Assembly: GCA_025786725.1 (NCBI GenBank)
Contig: JAHLTZ010000032.1
Location: forward strand, 186,001-250,000
Length of the DNA: 64,000 bases
Direction of reading: 5' to 3'
Source of the DNA: Syncephalis fuscata
Lineage: Eukaryota > Zoopagomycota > Zoopagomycetes > Zoopagales > Piptocephalidaceae
Part shown: one piece after another, positions 10,259-23,488 of the stretch
Layout of the letters: each line of letters starts with the position of its first letter
How positions within the stretch are numbered: the first letter of the stretch is position 1
Program-made: the position numbers and the translations under genes
The notes under the pieces: generated by a model
The model's input: only the letters and a program-made list of their open reading frames with translations
Database searches by the model: none
What the model was told of the DNA's origin: nothing

Positions 10259-13200
10259 TTAAAAGGATCGACCTTTACGTAGTGTACGATGACCATCAAC
10301 ACCTTCATCATCGTCATTTGTATCTGATGGATCCATCATTGTATATCGACCGGTTTGTGGATGTAAGAATTGCGATACTGCTGGTGTTGCCACTAATACA
10401 GTCGGTGCTGTAGGACTCGTTGGTTGTCCATGATGATGATGATGATTAATACGGGAACGAGAGGTAATACCGCGAGATTGACCCATGGACGTCAGTGTTA
10501 GTGTAGAGGGTGTAGTACCTTGACGTACAACAGGTGTATGTATAGTCAATGATGTATTGGCTGATGTATTTAGATCATATCCCATATTGATAGCCGGTGG
10601 TGTATGGCCCGGTCTATCTCCAGGTATATATCTTGATATATTCTCTTCACTGCTACTATGATCTTCGTTGTTGCTAATAAATGGACGATAAGCAAATCTA
10701 TCTTCATGACTAGGTGAATAATAGCGGTCATGATACTGCTCACTTGATAAATCCTCTTCATCTTCTTCGTTTAAATGATAAGATGGTTGATTGTGCATCA
10801 ATTCACGTTGAGCCATCGAATGCGTAGTAGCAGCCGATGAAGGTCCCGTTTCAGTCAAATGGATATCAATTGAATAGTTTTCCATTTCCATATCCGTTGA
10901 TAATGCATACTGTGCACCTGTAATACTACCCGATAGACTGTTGGATAGACTGTCATTTAAATGATCGGTATGTACGTCAATTGGATGATCTTCATCATCT
11001 CATCTTCATCTTCATGAATATCTTCAGGTCCATTAAGTGATTCGGCATAATAGACACTGCCTGTACCATGTTGTCCATTAGTAGATTGTTGACTCAATGA
11101 ACTTTGACGTGACAATGATCCATGAGATCTACCCATGGGCGGTACACTTAGTGTATGGGATGATACTGCTGGCGGTGGTTGTAATGCTATAGACGAGATA
11201 TTATGTTGATTTAATGATACAGAAAATGTCGGTGTTCTACTTGGATCAGAGTCTGTAATAGAAGATAGATCAGGTGAATGTGATATGACTGTATTCTTTC
11301 TCCATCGATCATCTAATGATGGATCTTGTGACAAAGATACAGAAGGCAAATTAGAATGACTATTAGACATATCTAACGATTGAGCATAATAACTACTTGT
11401 ATCATCTGTAAATGAGGCTCGTTGTTGTGATGATACAATAGCTGGTGGTGGTGGTGGCTGTTGTTGTTGTTGTTGCTGCTGTATCACTTCATTATGACGT
11501 GTATCTCTGTTATCTGTATTCATAGTATTTCCATGATCAGTATTTGCTTCTAATGCTTTATCTGATTTCTGTCTTCTATGACGCCTATTATCTGGATCTG
11601 GACTCGTCGTTCTTTCCCATTGATTGGTCATTCTTCTAACGATACCCGGTGGAGTGCGTGGTTCTTCATAGGCCATTCTTTGTGTGGCAGGTGATCTACT
11701 ATGACTGCCACTTGGTTCATCTTCATCCAATAATGGTTCACGACGCCAATCTGATTGTAATCGACGTGGTGGTGGATATACCGATGAACCAGTATATTCA
11801 TCTCGATATTGACGATGATTGGAGGTATATGGATCGATTGGAGGGGCTAATGGAGGTGAGAGTGGTGCCGGTGGTTCAGGTAGATTCATATAGGTGAGTG
11901 ACCGTGAATGTCGACGCTGTGCCGCTTCATATCTACTCAACTCTTCATTATAACGTTCAAGTCGACGCATATATTCATCATACGCTCTACGCGACTCCAT
12001 ATATTGATAATAGTCATAGGCCGCCCTATCTTCGTCATGGTCATTATAGGATGCCATGGGTGGATATCGACGTGATGCCATAGTGGGAGATGAAGGCGAA
12101 GAAGCCGTATAATATCCACGTTTATAATAGCCACGGTCATTAGATGATTGACGATGATGTTGCCTATAATATCTTTGTTGATATTCATCTTCTTCGTGAC
12201 GATGATCGTATGGATGACGTCTATCGTCTGATCTACGATGTGATGGTGGAGAGAATCGATAATCATAATCAGGATAATTCGATGAATCCATATCATAACT
12301 AGGTCGAGATGATCGTTTATCTTCAGATCGTTGTCGTCGATGTTGTTGTTGTTGTTGTTGTTGTGTTGGTGGTGGTGGTGACATTTCTGTATTTCTACTA
12401 ATCCTATTGTTATTATTCTCTGGTAATGAAGGTGATCGTGTATGATAACGATGACGATGTGTCGATGTTGATTCAACTGGATAACTGTCATCATTGACGT
12501 CATCTCGTCTGTACGGATCATTAGATGAATTTGTTCTTAATGGTGGTTGACGAGATGAATTGTTATCTGTTTCAGTTAAATGTTCAGGTAATTGAGGTCG
12601 ACGTGTATTTGATTTGCCTTGATCAATACTTTTACGTGAATGTCCATTACTGCCATATTTATTTCTTGATCGAACACTGCCTGTATTAGAGTCATGATGT
12701 TGATGTTTAATATCTTCTTTTCTTCTTACACTGCCACTTGCTATATTATTAATCGATGGTGGTAGAATGGCTGAAGCAGATGATGAATTACGAGTCATTT
12801 TAACCGTATCTTTATCGTCGACGAATGTATTGGCCCGCATTTCTTGTGGTATATAATCATCCAATAGAATAATGTCTGTTTCATGATCATCCTTAACTAA
12901 GCGTTGTCGTCGTTTCATCGAGGTGGGTGGCGGTTCAATAAGCGAGTTTTCAATAGTGACAGCAGTTGTATCGCCGCTATCTTCAATGATTTTGGTCTTT
13001 TGACGATTAGACGTTGACTGACGGCCACCATGATCAACGCTCATTAATCGATGGAATCGACCACTACGTGAATGTTCAAGCATTTGTATTGTTGAATTGG
13101 GCCGACTGAGTATCATGCTGCCTGGGCGGGCCAATTCCATCGATGCGGCAATATCCATGGTGCCACGGACATCGTCGTACTCGTTACGAGGCATGGGTTT

Positions 13201-14465
13201 ACCGCGTATATTATACCAAAAGTAACGGATACCAAATAGAATTTCTCGTATAGAATCGATAGGATTAAGTGAATCAACTAGGCCACGCCACGCATGAGTG
13301 CGTTTCCTATTCTCGGGACGGTAGGGACGGTAATCAAATGCTTTAAGATGCAATATGGCAAATGCAATCATTTCAAAACATACAACGATCGAGTTAAGAC
13401 CGTTGGCGATATTTGCTTCGGTCCAGTATTCAGTTTCGTGAATAAAACCGAAACTGGCCAGTAAACTGATGGCGACATACTGCCAGAAACAAAAGAAAAT
13501 GATTAATTTGACGCAGAGAAATTTGCTAAATGGTTTGTACTGCTTCAAATCATCACTAACCACCATGTAGAAGGTAATAAGCGCGTACATAGCAACAGTG
13601 ACGGACATAAATCCTACAAGTACCACGTAGAGATGTACGTGGAATGGACTATAAGATTCGGGACAGTAGATGTTGAATAGCTGGGCAATCATCGATACAA
13701 GTGTCGTGATGGGCTTCAATATGGTATACTGTAGAATGCCGTACTTAATGCCCCATAGGAAATGAGTTGAGGCTGGACTATAAGCTATACAGTTGAAAGG
13801 AAAGGGGAACTTCTTAAGCTCCCAATGAGCTTTAACAGCCGCCACTTGATCTTCTGTACTATCGCCGAGATATTGTAATAATAGAATAAAGAAAGATGCA
13901 ATAACAAATGCTTCATAGCAATCACGTAATACTTCATAGTATACAGATTGTCGATAATAAAAATAGGATAACCATGAAACGATAGCATATATAGGTACCA
14001 TTAAACAAATACGGATAATATAACGTTGCTGATTAGGCTATTCAATATCAATGTATATAATATATATGATATATAATATATAGATTAGATTAGACTAGTA
14101 TTAAAAGTGAATAAGCACACTTACTTTGGTATAATACTGAGCGTGTTTATAAATGAGAAAGAAAGAAATAATACTGGCCACTGCCGCAGCTGCACCTGAC
14201 ATGATCCATCCAATACGAGAAGCTAATTAAAATGTATTAATATTGTATATTGCTAATATTTATGTATTTATATTTAATCCATGTAACACTTACCTGATGC
14301 TAAATCGTGTAGACTGCTTACTTTGTTGGGATTAGCATCTTTAAGCTCGAAACAAACAGCATTACTAAAGAAACCGCCTGCTGATTCACTGGCCAAGGCA
14401 ATGCCTACAAATAGAGCCTGAAAGGTAAAGGCAACGGCAATCCATAATGGTCCAGTAGATAACAT
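10259..14465 (-). CDS. TMEM184/OST-alpha (DUF300) family membrane protein with long disordered tail
   Basis: Three exons: 14465-14294, 14222-14125 and 14037-10259. The N-terminal 340 residues are a seven-helix Ost-alpha/TMEM184 domain, with RYIIRICLMVPIYAIVSW, YYEVLRDCYEAFVIASF and FCVKL-type helices, PRNEYDD following. The family includes vacuolar and plasma-membrane solute-transporter-like proteins. The remaining 900 or so residues are disordered and rich in Ser, Arg, Tyr, His, Gln and Pro, with poly-Gln and poly-Pro runs. Near 10999 the frame shifts in a GAT/GAA repeat (one base missing); beyond it the shifted frame continues with the same composition to 10259. The first frame would otherwise stop at 10957. 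The gene is convergent with MMADHC, 126 bp apart. Confidence 0.82.
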
Positions 14466-16182
14466 TCCACAATAACAACAATACTACGATAGAATCAATT
14501 TAAAAATGGTTGACGGGAATAGTATCCGTTGAATGTTAATTGACTGAATTGTGTTACGGCAATGCTGTTGTTGTTATTGTTGTTTTGGTTATTTCGTTGA
14601 ATTGATTAAATCAAAAAGGCCATAAAATATACAAACAATCGTTAGTTCACTTCAATAAGTGTGAAACAGAAAAAAAAAGACCACTAAGTGAAAGAATAAA
14701 GAAAGAAGAGGAGAGCGAGGAGAGAGGAGAAGGAGTACTTGATAGTTAACGTAGGCTGTTAATAGATTATAAAGTAAAAGGGCATATCCGGTTTATAACT
14801 TCATTCATTAGTACGACGACTTGTTTAAAGTAGTAAATTATGGAATTTTTAATGCTGTTGTCGTATCTATTGTGACGTGGAGTCGTTTATCCACATGATG
14901 GACATGCGATAATCAGGTGATCCAAAAGGCCCATGTCTATACATATACGTACATCCACCACATAATACACAAACACGTATATACATACGTAAGATACATA
15001 TAAATATATATAAGATGATATCATATAAAATGGATAAAATGATTATAAATAAAAGGATAGCCAAGCGGAGAATGCCAAGAATTATCTACTGGCAAATAAT
15101 AACCACACCTATTTATCCAACTATTTACTTACTCTAATCACCAAACATGTAATATTGTATAGATTGTGTACTGGCTATGCCGGCAGCGTTTGTCCAATCA
15201 ATGGTAATACGACGCTAGACACAAATAGGAATAGTAGTAAGATCGCGTAAGCTATAGATCAATACGGTTAATACTAAATCACGAGATGAATAGTGCTATA
15301 GACCATGAACGTGGATGGCAAAGAATAAAATACGAAACCCGGAAAGAAGAACTGCGACAATAACAAGAATAGCCGTAGCAGTAACACGGCAACTGCTACT
15401 GTTACGAGATAAGTAATAGTAGAAACAAAGTTCCAAAGATGAGCACACTGCAAGTATCAAAAAGGGCGAGTAAATAATAGACGGCAATAATAAAAGAATA
15501 TGCCCAGTTGAATGTAGAGACAAAAGCACGCTTCTATCTAAACGGTGTTGTTAACCAACCAGTCAAGACGGTGTATGATAATACTACGAAGAGATAGAGA
15601 TATAATTAAAGAACAGGCTAAAGTAAAGCTTAATAACAGTAATAAATAATAACAAAAGACAAGTGTCGGACTTATTGTTGTAACTAGTATCAATAATGAA
15701 CATTAAAGACCCGATGGTAATAAAAAAGTGGGTATTTTAATCAATGGGGCACGGTATTTATTTTACCGTTGACTATTACACCTTCACTTCTCTGTTTCAC
15801 TCAATAAGAGGCGTGTCCTTAATAGGATGACTGTGTGTTTGTTTGTGTACATCAATTACTATAATAATACGAATAGAAAGGTTGATATCTATAAAATTGT
15901 CTATTTTATCTATAAACGATGAATAGCCAATGAACATCACGTTTTACTTGTTCTAAATTAGATCGCTTTGTTTAATAGTGAACATTAATATATAGCTTGA
16001 ATTATTGACAGTAATTTAGACTGTATATTGAATCTACCTTATCTCTCTTTCTATCTACATAATATAGGTATTAAGTATCTAGCTAGTTATACTATAGTAT
16101 ATCTTGCAAGTATAGTCTATCTATTGAGTGTAGTGTATTGTACATGATCGTATTTGACAAGAAAGAAGTGTAAACGTCTACG
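14466..16182. other. Long intergenic region between divergent TMEM184 and ARM/SPRY genes
   Basis: This 1.7-kb region holds no reading frame that resembles a protein and no recognisable RNA gene. It includes purine-rich (14670-14735) and TA-rich (14990-15020) tracts. It presumably carries the 5' UTRs and promoters of both flanking genes. Confidence 0.4.
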
Positions 16183-19100
16183 ATGAATTCGGTAGCCACT
16201 TATGCTGCTATTGCCGTTACGGCTATTATAGCCCATATTGGTGTATTAATTACAGTTAAGAATAGGCGATTTGGTGATGAGACGCGCGATCAAGAGTCTG
16301 AACGATCGGGTAATATTGAATTCAATAGTTGAATAGTCATTGGCATTAATGGGATACTATATATTGATATTGATATTGATATCAATATAGAAGGTCGCGT
16401 TGGATGGGCATCATTGGCCGCACTTGCTCATGCCGACGATTTAAATGTTCAAAAAAAGTGTGTACATGTAAATTGAATATTATTTAACAGACATACTAAT
16501 TTATATTAATAATGTCATTAACAATGACTTAGTGCCATTCGATTATTGGTAGAACATGCTATTTCTGGTAATTGTTAATAATGGCGTAATTATATACACA
16601 ACTAGCCAACACATTTATATAAATATCTATATTTAATAGATAAAGAGAATCTAATAGGTATTGTACGGGCAGCACGACAATCATCCAATGCCACACTAAG
16701 GTTACATGCCTGTACTGTACTTGATATGCTGGCCCGTCAACCGGATAGTCAACAGCCATTATTGGCCGCTGGTGCGCTTGAAGCCATTGTACTAGTATTA
16801 AAAGATAACAAATCTGATTCAGTCATGATGCATGCCACACTTGTATTGTGTGTACTTATTGAACAGGAACCTGAAGCCTGTCGACAAGCAATGCAACTTG
16901 GTGCGGGAGAAGCGCTGATACGTATTCTACGTGACCGCAAACCACTTGATGACCTTTTATGTGGCTATACTGTTAATGCACTACAACATCTAGCCTGTAT
17001 TGAAGAACACCACCAATGGCTTATTGCAGCCGAAGCTATTGAAGCACTGGCCAGTACACTTGAATTTCTATTCGGTAAATCAATTACCGTTTTAAAATTG
17101 TGTATGCAGGCTCTCGATGTACTTATTCGGTCACTCGATGATCAAACAGCAGCATTAGTACTGCCATCACTGATCGAACATCATGTTGCCGATATTATTT
17201 GGTGTAATTTACGTGTAGAGAATGCCGAGATGCTATGTTGGACCGTACACTTTCTTAGTCAATTAGCCTGTCGTAAAGTTGGGCGTGAACAACTACAACG
17301 TATTCCCGATCTTGTCGATTTAGTTGGTATCTGGATTAATCCACGCGAACCATTACTGGCCCGTGATGTACTACGAACACTGTATGTACTATCGCATGAC
17401 GATGAAGCATTACAAAATGATATTGCTCGCCCAGTATTCTTACACGGCTTATCGATTGTATTCATTTAAGTGATGAACGCGACTTGGCATTTTCTGCCTT
17501 AGTAGTACTACAAGTAGTGGGCAGAAAAGGTATGCTCAGTTAATAGATATTAATATGTAAAGTATTGATCAATCGACATCGAGTAGAGGAAACACAAAAT
17601 ATAATAATGGAAAAGAATGCCGTTAAAGACTTTTTAGCCTTAGCCGATAGTGAACTATTACAGAATGAACAGCGTATTGCTCAACATCAAGAAGCGTTGA
17701 ATTCAAACAATTTATCACCAGAAGAGCGCGCCGTTATCATAGAAGAGATTGAAGAGATGCAGACTGAACTTGTTCGATCTGATCCATTTATTACTGATTT
17801 GTTATGTACATTAAGTGGTGGAGGTAAGTTGTTTGCTAAGGTATATACATATCTACATATATATTATAACAAACGATAGCGGTCTATGGGCAATCTACTG
17901 AGAAATGTCGTCAATTGTCTGAGATTGAAGGCATATGGAATCATTTAAGACGATACATTTCATCGAATCAAACTTATCCACGATTTCGGGCCATTTGTAC
18001 ATTACGTCAGTTGAGTAATGTGTCACGTAAGTCTTTAACTAATGTTAATATTAATTAATTATTAATAACATTAATAATGATATGGTAGCATTTATTACAT
18101 GTCAATTATTTCAATCGTGTTGCGGACCAGAATTGATGCGCTTAGCTTATGCATGTGATGATCATAGTACACGTCATAATGCAGTCATTGCTCTATTATT
18201 GCAAGCAAATCAGCGTAAGTATTTAAATACACAGTTGATCATTTATACAATTAATTACTATCGATAGTTGGCTCAAAACCAGTATTTCCTTATTATTACG
18301 AAGAATTAATAACACTTATTACTACTCAGACAATTAAGCCAATGATACGTAAGATTATCTCGTTAATTCATGTTATCTACGCCCAACCTATTATGGGTGA
18401 ACGGGCCCGCCCTGCTCTACCTATGATATTTGGCCTCGATGTTGTGCAAGCTCAAGATACACTGCCCACCATAGAACAATTAAGTAAAATAGCTGAACTG
18501 GATACTGAAGATCAAAATGAAATAGAAAAGAGGAGAAAAAAGAAAGAGCCCACTACTGCAAATGACCACAACAACACTATTAGTAATGACGACGATAATA
18601 ATGAAGTATTCTCCAGACCCATTACACCAGCCAATACACCGGTGAATGAACGGGATCTTGAAGCCACCGAGTATACCGATGATCTATCGGGTAATCCATT
18701 TAAAATGATCAAAATACGCGAATTAGTTACAGATTTTACCAATTCAATTCGTTTACTCATGATGTTTGCTATTCATTCGTCATTTAACGACATTATTACA
18801 ACATTATCCCTTGGATCACCGGAAGAATTACCAATTGATCCTGCCTCTTTGTTAGAATGGATTGATGAAATGGAACTACTTGGGGCAGGCGGACATCGAC
18901 CCTTTCGTGTATTACTAAGTCTATTATTACAAATGTTATGGATTCCATTTGTTCATTCTGGTCAATTATCAGCAGAGGATAGAACGTTTATTCGTACTAA
19001 AGTGTCACATACGATGTTAACGGGTAATTTATCAGGTGTCGATCAATTAGGCGACTATATTAAACGGACACTACAACTATCGGTTGCTTCGCCGTCTTCT

Positions 19101-21158
19101 TCAATATCGACTTTGGCTTCAACCTCTTCTTTACCTTCTTCTCCAATACCTGCAACGTATGAACCAATGACAATTGATGGCGATGAAGGGCCACTCGAAT
19201 GGAAGGATGCTTGTTTTGCTTATTCAGCTCAACTTTTAGTTTGTTTTATGAGATCTGGTAAGTAGTATCGCTATTATGTATGTATCCATTAATGTCTATT
19301 ATCTACTAGATTCGGTATCTAGCTTTATTGATAAAGATCGATTCATTCATCTATTACTGGATATCAGCAAAGTAAGAGCAAGTGTTCAACCAGTCATTTA
19401 CGCGGTATTAGCTCAACTAGTCTGGCAAAGTAAGTCATTAATATGAGTATTAATAGTTGGTCTAATTAATAATAATAGTGAAGAGTATTGAATTGATTAA
19501 ATATCCTGAACTTATTGACATTTCTCGCCGTCTACTTATTAGTAGCAGTAAATTAATTGGTACAACATCATCTAAAGACACAACGAATAAATTAGATGAT
19601 AAACTGAGTCAATCATGGACACATCAATTCTATGCCACATTAATTATGGATCGGGCTATCAATGACACACCACGCAATAGTTATACATCACTTGGACTAT
19701 TTACGCCTAATATATATAGTGTAGAAGGAGCATCTATGGTAATTAGACTACTTTATACTCTACTCTACTAATTATTAATTGATATTAGATATATAATCCA
19801 CACTGGACATTTGAGACTTTTCGTAGTCAATATGGTGTCGCTAATGAAGGTCAATGGGCCTTTGAAGTGATTATTACGGTGAATGGACTGGTACAAGTAG
19901 GATGGTCAACTTATGAGGCAGATTACCAACCAGAATCAGGTGGCGGTGTTGGTGATGACAATGCTTCCTATTCTATCGATGGACATCGATGTATGAAATG
20001 GCATGGCACCATACCGCCTATTAAAGTAAGTTGTTTTATTATTAATATATCTTTATATTAACCACTATTTATATATATATATATATAGAATGAATATGGT
20101 GAACGATGGCATATAGGCGATGTTATTACTTGTGTAGTTGATTTCTCAGCTTGTTCGCTTATTTTCTACTTAAATGGTCGATGTTTAGGACCTGCTTTTA
20201 CCGATATTGATCCCCACAAGATGTTATACCCGGTAATTAATATTATAAATATTTATATTTATTATATTTATATTTATATTTATATTTATATTTATATTTA
20301 TATTTATATATAGTCTATTTCTTGTTCGGCACATCAAGGCTGTAGAATTCGATATGGTCATTCGTGGGATCCATTACAGTAAGTTGTGCGTTTAGTTTAA
20401 ATTGAATAGTATAATAATAATAAATTTTATTATAGATATGCTCCATCGGATTGTCAGCCTATTGCTAGTACTATTACTTCAATTTCATCAACTATATCTT
20501 CTACCAATACTAAACTATTCAAACCATCACTATTATTACGCGATCTTTCACCCATACTATACTATGAAATACGTATAGGTGCTTATACTTTAACAGATAC
20601 CTAGTAAGTCATTTATTTATTTATTATATATACACATATATTCATTGATCTATTTAATTCCAGTCCTATCATTATTGGATGTCGTGATTCAAGTGGTTAC
20701 TATGAAGGTCTTATGTTAACCGAGCCAACCTGTCACTATCAATGTGGTCACTCTCAATCACCTGTCAAACAAGCATCCATCTTGGAACAAACCACAGATT
20801 CTACTGTTACACCTATTGAGCCAGTTACACCAGGAGAAGTGATTGGCTGCATGGTCACCTTGGATCAAGTGATATTTCATTATCAAGGATTCTCATGGCA
20901 GCGTAAGTTATGAAGAAAAAAGAGAGAAGAATGGAGGGAATGAGAGAGAGAAAAGGCGAATGAATCAAGGCGTGGCTGCATGATTCAAATCAAATGATGA
21001 TCAGAATTTAACCTTGTAATTTAGAAGATCACGCATTGACAACAAAGACCGCCACGGCCACAAATCGTGCTGCATTGGCTATTTATCCATTGATAGCAAA
21101 TTTAAGCGACTATCATGTCAATTATGGACAAGAACCATTTGTCTACTACTCATATTAG
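16183..21158 (+). CDS. Membrane-anchored ARM-repeat protein with two C-terminal SPRY domains
   Basis: About sixteen short exons join in phase from MNSVATYAAIAVTAIIAHIG (16183, a probable transmembrane segment) to the TAG at 21156-21158. Exons include 16391-16457, 16533-16567, 16640-17529, 17587-17823, 17880-18026, 18089-18214, 18268-19257, 19310-19429 and 19479-19738. These encode a helical armadillo-like solenoid, for example LLAAGALEAIVLVLKDN. Exons from 19789 to 20378 give a SPRY domain (EGQWAFEVIITVNGLVQVGW, SLIFYLNGRCLGPAF). Those from 20436 to 21158 give a second, more diverged one (YYEIRIGAYTL, VIFHYQGFSW, YHVNYGQEPF). No RING or HECT domain follows. Near 17447 one base is missing after CACGG; the shifted frame then reads CIHLSDERDLAFSALVVLQ. 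Function unknown; SPRY and ARM both bind proteins. Confidence 0.75.
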
Positions 21159-21615
21159 AGTGATAAATGATCTGACCAGTTTAATGTATAAATATGTACG
21201 TAGTGCACTAGTCATTCTCTGTATAACTATGCGTGCGAATAAATACGAGTACGTCTACAATGCATGTAGGGCGAGTCTGTATGCGCGTACGTACGTATAA
21301 TAACATGTGTAGAAACATATGGGTGTGATAGTATTTATTAGTTATTAATATTAATCATTGGATTAGTATGAATACCATTCATTATTAATACAATTATTGT
21401 TATTGTAGTTGTTGCTGTTGCTGTTGCTGTTGTCGTTGCTGCTGTCGTTGTTATTACACCGTCGTCGTCGTCGTCGTCGTTGTTGTTGTTGTTGTTGTTG
21501 TTGTCACTTACATTGCATTTCTATTACTGTTACAGTTCAGTTATCTATTTGTTTACTTCACTATTTCACCTGTTGTTCCATCTTCCACTTAGTTTACCGT
21601 CCTTACAACACCTCC
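21159..21615. repeat. Intergenic low-complexity trinucleotide tract (TTG/GTC)n
   Basis: The stretch at about 21395-21512 is an imperfect GTT/GTC/GCT microsatellite on the plus strand. It is open in several frames by composition only. The F-box-like gene more credibly starts at 21616, just downstream. The remainder is featureless. Confidence 0.55.
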
Positions 21616-23274
21616 ATGCCGTCCGGCTTGGAGTCTTTACTCCGATTGTTACCACCTGCGGACCAGCGTGGTTTACTATTAGAAATCGGTCCAATAGTAT
21701 GTTGTCAGCTACAACAGACTAGTTCTTTGTTATTCCGTTTGATTGCTTTTAATAATGTATTATGGCAGCAGCTCTACGGTAATTCGTTCAATTTTGAGGA
21801 CGAAAAAGAAGTCGAGGCGCTAAGTGTATTTAAAGTGCTGTTGGCGGGCTTGCCTAAGCCAGACGACGATACGGTATTGTTCGTCAACAGGGATGATGAT
21901 GATGATGACGCTAGCAGTAATATTAATAGCCAGAATATTACTAATGGCGTAGCCCATATTTCTCCGCGTCAAATTGCTTGGTGGCAGCGTGCTTTTGCCC
22001 TTCGACATCGGCTGGCTGGTCGATGGCGTAAAGGCGATTATCAATTGCAAGCGCTGCCTTTTCCTACTTTTCTCGGCCATTTACCACGACCCAGTGCAAG
22101 CTACGGTCCATGGATTGTTGTGCATGCCGTGGACCATCGACTGTATTTGGGCGATATGACTACTATTACTCTTTGTAATAGTAACAGTATCAGTGGTGGC
22201 TATAGTAATAGTAGTGTTAGTATTAATAGTGTTAGTAGTAGTAGGAGTAGTAGTATCAATAGTGTACGTAAAGACGGCCAATCTACACGAACGATGGCAT
22301 GGCATGAATTACCGATAAAGAGAACTTGGAATGATAGATCGTTAAAGTTTATATTTTCCGCTTCAATGAATGACCGTTATGTAGCAACAGTGGTTGAGTA
22401 CGAAGGACAGAATGTATTGTATGTATGGTCAACGACTACACGACAGCCTGTCTATGTGCTTGCACTTTGTGGCAAGGAAAGTATTGATCAAATATACGGC
22501 CATTTTATTGTTATGAATCCGCCATCAGGCGAAAATTCTCTTAAAATTGTAGATGTGTTACGTGGCATTTCTGTGCCCATTAACAAATTGGTACAAGGTT
22601 CACACTGGCATTTACAACAGCAAGTGACACGACACCAAATTGGCCTACGTATTTACATTGCCACCGAACAAGAGGGCATTATTGACTGGTCACTTTTGCA
22701 GCTTGATGTTGACACGGATCGACAGGTTCGATGGACAAAAGTACAATCTGGTCGACTTGAGCTGCTGTCGAATCAGCACCGGCTCTATGAGACCAGTCGT
22801 ATTGATGATCATCGCGTGTTGATCTCTATGACTTTTTTTGAACATCGTAGTATTTCACATATTGGTCTTCATGATCTACGTAGTGGCACACAGGCACGCG
22901 TTGAATGGTCGTATGCAATTAGTGGACAGGTGATTGCGCCTATTGTTTCGGAGAATTTGCTACTATGTCACGGCAACATCTATACGCTGGTGTGCCTTGA
23001 CGAAGGATTCGCTACCTGCCGGCTAAATAGTAAACATGCAAGTGGGCTGCAACGCGTACTTGGCCCACTGGCTGGTGAAAGCTTTACCCAACAATCCCAC
23101 TCTATTCTAATTACTGATGTGAATACGGGTAAAATTGTACATCAACTGAACAACCGACTTACAAAATCGACTGGCCGGCGATACTACTGGAGTTTACGGG
23201 CTAGCTACATGCTCGAGATGTTTGCTAGCGAACCAACACTTTATGTGTGGAATTTTATTTCCCAAGAAAAGTGA
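21616..23274 (+). CDS. F-box-like protein with beta-propeller-like C-terminal region
   Basis: A single exon of about 552 codons from MPSGLESLLRLLPPADQ. The first 60 residues resemble an F-box helix bundle (LLPPADQRGLLLEIGPIV, then a VLWQQLYGNSF tail like the LWKxLF motif). Residues from about 170 onward contain repeated beta-strand-like units (YVATVVEYEGQNVLYVWST, TLYVWNF) that suggest a degenerate WD-type propeller. This would be a substrate adaptor for SCF ubiquitin ligases, and a cullin lies at 37736. A poly-Asp run and Ser/Asn-rich spacer (about residues 95-110 and 180-215) are low complexity. I started at 21616 because the frame upstream is microsatellite-derived. The family assignment is tentative. 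Confidence 0.6.
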   Translation: MPSGLESLLRLLPPADQRGLLLEIGPIVCCQLQQTSSLLFRLIAFNNVLWQQLYGNSFNFEDEKEVEALSVFKVLLAGLPKPDDDTVLFVNRDDDDDDASSNINSQNITNGVAHISPRQIAWWQRAFALRHRLAGRWRKGDYQLQALPFPTFLGHLPRPSASYGPWIVVHAVDHRLYLGDMTTITLCNSNSISGGYSNSSVSINSVSSSRSSSINSVRKDGQSTRTMAWHELPIKRTWNDRSLKFIFSASMNDRYVATVVEYEGQNVLYVWSTTTRQPVYVLALCGKESIDQIYGHFIVMNPPSGENSLKIVDVLRGISVPINKLVQGSHWHLQQQVTRHQIGLRIYIATEQEGIIDWSLLQLDVDTDRQVRWTKVQSGRLELLSNQHRLYETSRIDDHRVLISMTFFEHRSISHIGLHDLRSGTQARVEWSYAISGQVIAPIVSENLLLCHGNIYTLVCLDEGFATCRLNSKHASGLQRVLGPLAGESFTQQSHSILITDVNTGKIVHQLNNRLTKSTGRRYYWSLRASYMLEMFASEPTLYVWNFISQEK

Positions 23275-23488
23275 ATTCAGCCAAATCGGCTTGATCAGGC
23301 CAAGCCTGGTTGGCTGGTTAAAGCATTTGTTTGATTCATATTGATGTACTCATGTTCCGCACTATACATGCAACTTTGCATACACGCCGTTTCCTCTATT
23401 ACTATTACTACTATTTCTACATTCTTGTTTCATCGCATAAACATCTTTTCCTTGCAATATAATAACTTACTCTTTATAAACATCGACG

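Noticed and set aside
21409-21615. An N-terminal extension of the F-box-like protein (poly-Leu, poly-Arg, poly-Cys).
   Set aside because: It is a translated trinucleotide microsatellite in front of a good Met at 21616.
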